Positions 56,753-64,000 of a stretch of 64,000 bases of DNA are shown piece by piece. The notes beneath the pieces are model-generated. The model saw nothing but the letters and a program-made list of their open reading frames with translations, ran no database searches and was not told the DNA's origin. The position numbers and the translations under genes were made by a program. The DNA is from Diphasiastrum complanatum (taxonomy: Eukaryota > Streptophyta > Lycopodiopsida > Lycopodiales > Lycopodiaceae): the NCBI GenBank assembly GCA_029204225.1, contig CM055099.1, positions 55,800,386 through 55,864,385 on the forward strand, given 5' to 3'. Each line of letters opens with the position of its first letter. Position 1 is the first letter of the stretch.

Positions 56753-57514
56753 CCATATTGATTTCTTGGCTTGCTACAAATGTTGTACCATGCAAGTATG
56801 TAGCTCATTAATGCAAAATGCCAAGTTTGGCCTACATAGAACTCGAGCTACATGGTTATGTATTATCTAGTTTGATAGATGCAACTTGCATATAGTTTGT
56901 AGACATAGAATTAGCATGATTATGCTTGTAGAAACTCGTGAAAACTCACATGCATTAATTGTAAGTGATCCATAGTGATATGCAAGGCATGCACAAAGTT
57001 TAATGGACACATGCATGATGATTTGGACATTTCTAGTTAGAACTAGTACACTTGTAAAAAGTTGGTAGAATTTCATGCATGACAAGTGACAAATGTCACA
57101 TAGACTCTAGATGTCATTTTGGAATGGATAGATATGGTTCTACCTCGAGCTACCTCAATCTCCTTAAATATGTGTAGCTCTCCACACAATCAATGATGAA
57201 GAACCAAAGTTTTGTAGCTATCTCATGCTTGGTTGGACCTAAACTGTTTTTTCTTGTTATCTCTCTAGCCCTCTCTCTCTAACTCGTGTTGAGGCTAATG
57301 CTCATACATTGAAATCTTGTATTTCTATTCATTCTTTGATCATTGCTATTATATTCTTTTCATTAGCATGCTAGATTGTGGATTAGCCATTTTTTCTGAA
57401 CTAGATTTTGTTGATCAATCTAGAATCAGGTTATAGTGCCAATCACAAAGCTTAATTAAGATCAGTCACTCTTGTGGACATTCCCCACATGTGTGAATTC
57501 TGGAAATTTTATCA
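56753..57514 (+). mobile_element. 5' LTR of the copia element (first ~20 bp lost or diverged)
   Basis: 762 bp collinear with 62295-63056, with roughly 25 differences by hand count (about 97% identity). About ten of them fall in one patch near 57230-57255. It ends ATTTTATCA before the PBS. The TGTTAAAATT start present at the 3' LTR is not matched here, and no target-site duplication with CATAC (63057) is seen. Confidence 0.88.
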
Positions 57515-57526
57515 TGGTATCAGAGC
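57515..57526 (+). other. Primer-binding site, initiator-Met tRNA type
   Basis: TGGTATCAGAGC directly after the LTR end. Confidence 0.93.
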
Positions 57527-58280
57527 CACATTAAGTTTCGCATGCTAACAACTCTGATTGTACAAAAAACTGAGAGCTAAATCAAGCAAAAAAGCAGTTT
57601 TGCACTTTTTGTAGCCCTTCTTTGAAGTGTATGGATCAAATCGGACTTGAACTGAATTTTTAGACCTGAATTGAGGAAGTACGAAATTTTGGAATTTCGC
57701 ACGTGTAAAAATCAGAGTTTTTCAGTCCCTTTGTTCTCCTTACTTATGGATCCAAAAATAGCAATGTTATAGCTTGATGGAAAGCATTTGATTTGTATTT
57801 TTCATAGAATTAAAAGCAAATCAATCCGATGTGTCTAGCAAGAGTTATAAGCTCTTAAAGAGGATAGGGATAGGTCCAAAATCCGAGTGATAGCATTTTG
57901 ATTTGATTCAATTATACTTTGTTTTGAATCCATTGTTATGAGCATCCAACACAAGAAACTGTAGATCAAGACTGAGTTTGAAGTATTTGAACACCCCTTG
58001 AGCCTTTTGAGTGCCAATAGTGTTTTCTTTTGAAGCATTTCACACGTGCCAAAAGTAGAATTCAAACCAGCCAAAGTGTCTCAAACCACTTTTTGTGTCT
58101 GATCTAGAAAACTTGTCTTGTAAAATATTTGAGATTCATCTCAAATATAGTTGCAAGTGTTTCACATAGGAAGGTAGTTCAACCTTGAAAATACCTATAG
58201 TGAAGAGAGCAGCAACTCTAAGTTTGATAGGAACAAGATCAAACATATCTCAATCCAATAACTAAGAAGTCTTCATTATA
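57527..58280 (+). other. Untranslated leader of the copia element
   Basis: Between PBS and gag start. No open frame. It contains two CACACGTG-type words (near 57695 and 58040). Confidence 0.7.
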
Positions 58281-59166
58281 ATGGCATTTCAGGGAGGATA
58301 TCTTCTAGAAGCCAGTGAAAGACTAAACACTTCTAATTACTCAATTTGGAAGTTAAGAATGGAGTCTATTTTGATTCTCCAGGATGTTATGGATATTGTG
58401 CTTGGTGTGGAGGAGGAGCCTCAAGCACAGGTTGAAATTCCGAAATATAAGAAGAGCTAGAATGGCTCTACATTTCATTAAGATGAATGTATCTAATGAA
58501 ATTTTGAGAGAGATAGGATCTTGCACTATAGCCAAAGAAGCTTGGGATGCACTAAAGACCATCTATGAAGCAAAGAATACTTCTAGAATACTCACTCTTA
58601 GGAATCAAATTTTCCAAAGTTTCCAAAGAAGTGAAGAGAGTGCATCTAACTATGTTCTGAGAGTTAAAGATTTACATAGAGAGCTTTCCTGTGTTGGTGT
58701 TACCATTAACCAAGTTGAGCTAGTTCAAGTCATACTGAATGGCTTGAGAGATGACTATGATAATCTTGTTCAGTCTTTTGCTATTAAGGAGGAGTTACCT
58801 AATCTAGAAACTCTCCAAGGAATTCTTATTTCTGAAGAATCTAGACAAAGCTATAAACTCTCCAGGATGAACAAACTCGAACATGGTGGAAGTGACAAAG
58901 CCCTCTTTGTCAAAGGCAAGCAGAAAGGAAGGAGTAAGAACCAATTCTCTCAAACATACAACAAAGACAAAGCCAAAGATCGAGATCAAGATGGTGAAGA
59001 GGATGAAACATCTCATTCCTCTAACTCAAAAACCAAGAAGAAGAAAGTGAAGTGCTTCTTCTGTGGCAAAAAGGGGCACTATGCCTCTAATTGCTTTAAG
59101 AAGAAAAACCAACCCAAGCAAGCTAATCTCTCCAAAGAGATTGAAGAAGATTTTTGTTGCAAGTGA
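58281..59166 (+). pseudogene. Copia gag, one frameshift
   Basis: Starts MAFQGGYLLEASERLNTSNY at 58281, with WKLRMESILILQD, and is open to a TAG at about 58458. The rest continues in the next frame (58384-59166): MALHFIKMNVSNEIL, TLRNQIFQSFQRSEESAS, LNGLRDDYDNLVQSFAI and the canonical zinc knuckle CFFCGKKGHYASNC (about residues 219-232 of the second frame). A single-base indel between about 58430 and 58458 explains the break. The frame then ends at 59166 (DFCCK), past a TTTTT run (59152-59156), where protease should continue in another frame. Confidence 0.85.
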
Positions 59167-62100
59167 TGGAGAAGGATCACTTATGGTGTCCAGTTTTTCT
59201 TCATCACCTTTCAAGAAAGATGGAGCTTGGTACATAGACAGTGGAGCCTCTTCACATATCTGCTATTCAAAGGAGTCATTTGACTCAATTTTATCTTTCA
59301 AAGGAATCAAGAGATCTATTTAGATAGCTAATGATCATGAGCGTCCAATAGAAGGAATTGGCAACATTCCATTGAAACTTGCTTCTTCAAAAGTTCTTGC
59401 ACTTTCTAATGTTCTTTTCATTCCAAAACGTACAAAGAACTTAATTAGTCTGGGAAAGTTGCTTGATAATGGTTGTGATGTAAAGTTCAACTCCAATACT
59501 TGTTTTATCAAGAGAAAAGATGAGGTCATTGCTGATGGGACTAGATGTGGTGGAATTTTTAAGTTAAATTCTTATGAGAATGCAAACCTTTGTGAAGTTG
59601 TTTTGTTATCTAAGGAGGAGCTGTGGCATAGAAGGTTGGGACATTCTAACTTTACATCTATGTCTTCTATGGTTAAGAAGGAGAAGGCTATTGGTCTTCC
59701 AAAATCTCTTTCTAAATATTTCAAGCCTTGTGAGGCTTGTGCCATTGCAAAGTCACACAGAAAGCCATATCAGAAGTCTTTTATAAAGACTACTTATCCA
59801 TTGGAACTCATACATTCAGATGTACATTTTTCCTCTTCTAAAAGTATTGGTGGTGCAACATGTTTTGTCACCTTTATTGATGACTTTCCTAGATACACTT
59901 GGTTGTATCTACTTTCTTCAAAGGTTGTGGTTTTTTATCACTTTCTTATCTTCAAAGCTTATGTAGAAAAACAATTTTCTTGCAAAGTTAAAACTTTAAG
60001 ATGCGATGGAGGAGGTGAATATATCTCCAACAAGTTTCATAATTATTGTGAAGGTGAAGGAATAAAGAGAGAATTTTCTTGTGCTTATTTTCCATCCCAA
60101 AATGGAGTAGCTGAGAGGAAAAACAGATCTTTATGTGAATGTGCTAAAGCAATTCGAGTATCAGCTTCTTTGCCTATTGAATATTGGGGTGAAGCTATAA
60201 ATTGTGCAAACTATTTGTGCAATAGATTACCTCACAATGATCTTGCTGGAAAAACACCTTTTGAAGTCTTGTTTCAGAAAAAACCTAAGGTAGATCACCT
60301 TAAAATTTTTGGTTGTACTTGCTTTGTTAATATGCCCTTGGAAACAAGGAAAAGAGATGATCCTAATTCTGTTAAAGGGATCATGGTTGGATATGCATCC
60401 AACAAGAAAGCTTACAAGATCTATGTTCCCTCTTCCTCAACTACAATTGAGAGTAGAGATGTGATATTCCATGAAGATCAAAAATACATTCTTGAGAAGG
60501 CCGAGTTCAAAGCTTCTCACAAAGATACTCCAATCATCACCCTTGAAGATCATCATGGAGAGATGGGGCTGAGATTTGAGGAAGAGTCACCTGGAATTTT
60601 TTCACCAAGGAGATCTCAAAGAGAAAGATCCGAGCCTAGAAGGCTTACCTATGAAGTTAGAGGAAAGCAAGTGGAAATCATCTCCACTAATTGTGCCTAT
60701 TTTATTTCTCATGAGGAGCCAAAGGATGTATATGATGCTATCAAATCAAAAGAATGGTACCTTGCCATGAAGGAAGAATATGATGCTTTGATGGCCAATA
60801 ATACATGGGAGCTTGTGGATCTTCCATCCAACAAGCATACCATTGGTTGCAAATGGGTTTTTCGAGTCAAGTATAATCAAGATGGCACAATCAACAAGTA
60901 CAAGGCTAGGCTTTTTGCTAAAGGATTTGATCAAGTATATGGACTTGATTATGAGGAGACCTTTGCCCCAGTTGCAAAGATGGTGTCAATTAGAATCATA
61001 ATTTCTCTTGCTTGTTTCTTCAATTGGCAAATTCTTCAACTAGATGTTTCTAAAGCATTTCTAAATGGCTATCTAGAAGAAGAGATCTATATGGATCAAC
61101 CTATTGGGTTCATCCATGATGAGGGAAAAGTTTGCTTGTTCTTCAAAAGTTTATATGGATTAAAGCAAGCCCCAAGGTCATGGTATTCTCGACTTAACAC
61201 CTTTCTTGAGTCACTAGGATTTAATCTTAGTAATTATGATCCTTCCTTATATGTCAAGTTTTTTGATAAAGATATTGTCATACTTCTTATTTATGTTGAT
61301 GATATCATTCTGACAGGAAGTTATATCAAGTTAGTTGAGGAAACCAAGATTGCACTTAGAAAAGAGTTCAAGATGCAAGATCTTGGAAAAATTCACTATA
61401 TTCTAGGATTAGATATTGACTTTCTTAAAGATAAAGCTTTTATATGTCAATCTAAGTATGATCTTTCAATGTTAAAAAAGTTCAATATGTTGAATTGTAA
61501 GAGTATAGAAACACCTATGGAGCAAAATGTAAATAACTCTAAGAAAGGTGATGAAAGATCCTTCGAGGACATCACACTTTTTAGAAGTCTTATAGGCTCC
61601 TTAATTTGGCTCACAATAACTAGACCTGACATAAGCTTTAGTGTTCATAAGTTGAGCCAGGCTATGCAAAATCCTTCAATTTATCATTGGAAAAAGGCCA
61701 AGAGAGTGCCTAGATATATATTTTCAACTTTTGATTTTGGTTTATTGTATAAAAGTGAAGATCTTTCTATTATTGGTTATTCTGACTCGGATTTTGCAAG
61801 TGATAGAGCAGATCAAAAATCTACAAGTGCTTATGTCATATATCTTGGAGGAAACTTGATATCTTGGCTTTCCAAAAAGCAAGATACTGTATCACTCTCA
61901 TCATGTGAAGCTGAGTACAAGGCGCTCACTACAACAACAAAGGAAGTGCTTTGGATCAAGAGGTTACTAGTGGAGCTAAAGATAATTATGAAAGAAAATA
62001 TACCTATGATCATATGTGACAACATTGCAGCTCAAGCCCTTGCCAATAACCCAATATTCCATGCAAGGAGCAAGCATATCGAAGTTACACATCACTTCGT

Positions 62101-62257
62101 GAGAGAGAAGCTCATTGGAGGTGAAATCAAATTGGAGCACATTGACACATCATCTTGCATTGTAGATATGCTCACCAAACCTTTGAGCAAAAGTTCCTTC
62201 AACAAGCATAGAGCCAACCTTGGAGTTATACCAAGATCCATGTTCAAATCAATATAA
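59150..62257 (+). pseudogene. Copia pol: protease, integrase, RT, RNase H; 961 codons open after one stop
   Basis: Protease WYIDSGASSHI (about 59228-59260), then TAG at 59321-59323 in the same frame. From 59372 the frame stays open for 961 codons. GAG-pre-integrase has WHRRLGH and CEACAIAK. The integrase core has HSDVHF, RCDGGGEY and NGVAERKNR (all three acidic residues present). RT has NNTWELV, GCKWVFRVKY, KARLFAKGFDQ, LDVSKAFLNG and the palm LLIYVDDIILTG. RNase H has YSDSDFASD, SSCEAEYKAL and HIEVTHHFVREK. It ends NLGVIPRSMFKSI, followed by the polypurine tract AGGAGGAG at 62267-62274. The pol catalytic residues look intact. Only the protease stop and the upstream frameshifts disable it, so a recent death fits the LTR similarity. 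Confidence 0.92.
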
Positions 62258-62274
62258 ATCATTTTTAGGAGGAG

Positions 62275-63056
62275 TGTTAAAATTGAAAAATAATCCATAT
62301 TGATTTCTTGGCTTGCTACAAATGTTGTACCATGCAAGTATGTAGCTCATTAATGCAAAATGCCAAGTTTGGCCTACATAGAACTCGAGCTACATGGTTA
62401 TGTATTATCTAGTTTGATAAATGCAACTTGCATATAGTTTGTAGACATAGAATTAGCATGATTATGCTTGTAGAAACTCGTGGCAACTCACATGCATTAA
62501 TTGTAAGTGATCCATAGTGATATGCAAGACATGCACAAAGTTTAATGGACACATGCATGATGATTTGGACATTTCTAGTTAGAACTAGTACACTTGTAAA
62601 AAGTTGGTAGAATTTCATGCATGACAAGTGACAAATGTCACATAGACTCTAGATGTCATTTTGGAATGGATAGATATGGTTCTACCTCAAGCTACCTCAA
62701 TCTCCATAAATATGTGTAGCTCTCCACACAATCAATGATGAAGAACCAAAGTTTTGTAGCTATCTCATGTCATTTTGGATCTAAACAAATATTGCTTGTT
62801 ATCTCTCTAGCTCTCTCTCTCTAACTCGTGTTGAGGCTAATGCTCATACATTGAAATCTTGTATTTTTATTCATTCTTTGATCATTGCTATTATATTCTG
62901 TTGATTAGCACGCTAGATTGTGGATTAGCCATTTCTTCTGAACTAGATTTTGTTGATCAATCTAGAATCAAGTTATAGTGCCAATCACAAAGCTTAATTA
63001 AGATCAGTCACTCTTGTGGACATTCCCCACATGTGTGAATTTTGGAAATTTTGTCA
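62275..63056 (+). mobile_element. 3' LTR of the copia element
   Basis: 782 bp from TGTTAAAATT, directly after the polypurine tract, to ATTTTGTCA. It ends exactly where the satellite-like unit begins at 63057. A CACATGTGTGAA motif lies near 63030. Confidence 0.92.
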
Positions 63057-63074
63057 CATACTTACACACACATG

Positions 63075-63102
<28 letters not shown>

Positions 63103-63106
<4 letters not shown>

Positions 63107-63121
63107 AAACCCTAAACCCTA
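63103..63121. repeat. Interstitial telomere-like repeat (CCCTAAA)2.7
   Basis: CCCTAAACCCTAAACCCTA at 63103-63121; the second unit has CCCTAAACTCTAAACCCTA at 63675-63693. This matches the common plant telomere repeat. Confidence 0.85.
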
Positions 63122-63361
63122 GGCACACATGAAGAGAAAAACAAAAGAGAGAACATAGTAGAGTGCTAATCAAAACTCTCGAACCGTACGATTGTATCCT
63201 ATTCCAGAATGTCACCACATGCTCCCTCCCTACGACATTTGGGCTTTCTTGTGGAACTTATCGTCCAACAAGAAACATTTGAACCATGTCTTTAACGAAA
63301 GAAAACAAGGTCTACACACCTTCCTAGAATTGGGAGTGTTGGTTACCTTTAACTCTTTTAT

Positions 63362-63363
<2 letters not shown>

Positions 63364-63432
<69 letters not shown>
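63364..63432. repeat. (CT)n microsatellite in satellite-like unit 1
   Basis: Uninterrupted TC run of about 69 bp. The matching array in unit 2 starts at 63960 and runs off the window end. Confidence 0.97.
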
Positions 63433-63434
<2 letters not shown>

Positions 63435-63957
63435 GTCCCTTGCTCTCTATCTCTAAGCATGAAACATAACTAATAAATAACACATAACTTAAGATCCTAC
63501 AAATCAAAGTAGCACGAATAAATCAAGATCCTACAAATTAGAGTAGCATGAACTAGTAAGCATGAAACATAAATCAAGATACTACGAATTAGGGTAGCAT
63601 GAAGTAATAAGCATGAAACATAAACAATGCATCATACTTACACGCACATGCACACGCACACGCACACACATACACCCTAAACTCTAAACCCTAGACACAC
63701 AAGAAGAGAAAAAAAATAGAGAACATAGTAGAGTGCTAATCAAAACACAAAGATAGAGAACATATTAGAGTGCTAATCAAAACTCCCGAACCGTACGATT
63801 ATATCTTATTCCAAAATGTCACCACATTCTCCCTCCCTATGACGTTTGGGCTTTCTTGTGGAACTTATCTTCCTACAAGAAACATTTGAACCACGTCTTT
63901 AACGAAAGAAAACAAGGGCTACACACCTTCCTAGAATTGGGAGTCTTAGTTACCTTT

Positions 63958-64000
<43 letters not shown>

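Larger units (their letters stand above)
63057..64000. repeat. Satellite-like tandem units, period about 576 bp (two copies, second cut by the window end)
   Basis: Each unit has, in order: CATACTTACAC, a (CA)n run, telomere-like CCCTAAA units, a conserved body (GAACCGTACGATT, CACCACAT, TTTGGGCTTTCTTGTGGAAC, CACACCTTCCTAGAATTGGG) and a (CT)n array. Unit 1 starts at 63057, unit 2 at 63633. Between them 63433-63632 holds shorter degenerate repeats (AAGATCCTACAAATTAGAGT, GCATGAAACATAA). Unit 2 has a 40-bp internal duplication of GAGAACATAGTAGAGTGCTA near 63720-63780. No coding function. Confidence 0.85.

Overview
This window is nuclear DNA of a land plant. The evidence is plant Ty1/copia and Ty3/gypsy retrotransposons primed from initiator-Met tRNA (TGGTATCAGAGC sites), GT-AG introns, long (CT)n arrays and a short plant-type CCCTAAA telomeric array. 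One reverse transcriptase remnant and the texture of the repeats would fit a fern, lycophyte or gymnosperm better than a compact angiosperm genome, but I cannot name the organism. Nearly everything is transposon-derived and decayed.

Only one gene looks intact: a five-exon, 257-residue single-RRM RNA-binding protein on the minus strand (21487-23510), sitting in an island without retroelements (about 19.9-25.6 kb).

Layout. 1-5.7 kb: AT-rich, tandem and direct duplications, an unrecognised decayed coding stretch. 5.7-13.2 kb: a rearranged copia cluster with inverted LTR-derived blocks, a gag-integrase deletion chimera and a defective element carrying an unrecognised ORF. 13.2-13.8 kb: a second copia LTR. 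14.95-19.85 kb: a minus-strand copia element whose pol is replaced, early in integrase, by an ORF homologous to the previous one. 25.6-27.6 kb: truncated copia LTR plus gag. 28.5-29.7 kb: non-LTR-type RT remnant. 30.2-32.8 and 34.9-36.1 kb: two inverted copies of one gypsy gag/protease family, flanking a decayed intron-bearing gene of unknown family (33.2-34.6 kb). 36.8-41.2 kb: a gypsy chromovirus with matching 5-bp target-site duplications, inserted into another decayed ORF. 43.7-46.0 kb: internally deleted gypsy element. 46.0-48.5 kb: a mosaic with a promoter-like six-G-box cluster, a repeated 20-bp motif, a divergent histone-H3-like pseudogene with a long C-terminal tail, and the last two exons of the same unknown gene family seen at 33 kb. 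48.5-50.6 kb: decayed copia. 51.0-54.8 kb: decayed gypsy with two retropepsin domains in tandem. 56.75-63.06 kb: the youngest element, a copia with about 97% similar LTRs (hand comparison) and a 961-codon pol ORF, but with gag and protease lesions. 63.06-64 kb: two copies of a roughly 576-bp satellite-like unit that include telomere-like repeats.

The points most worth follow-up are the H3-like locus and its upstream region, the unknown intron-bearing family found twice, and the ORF family carried by two defective copia elements. All similarities are by eye; no database search was run.
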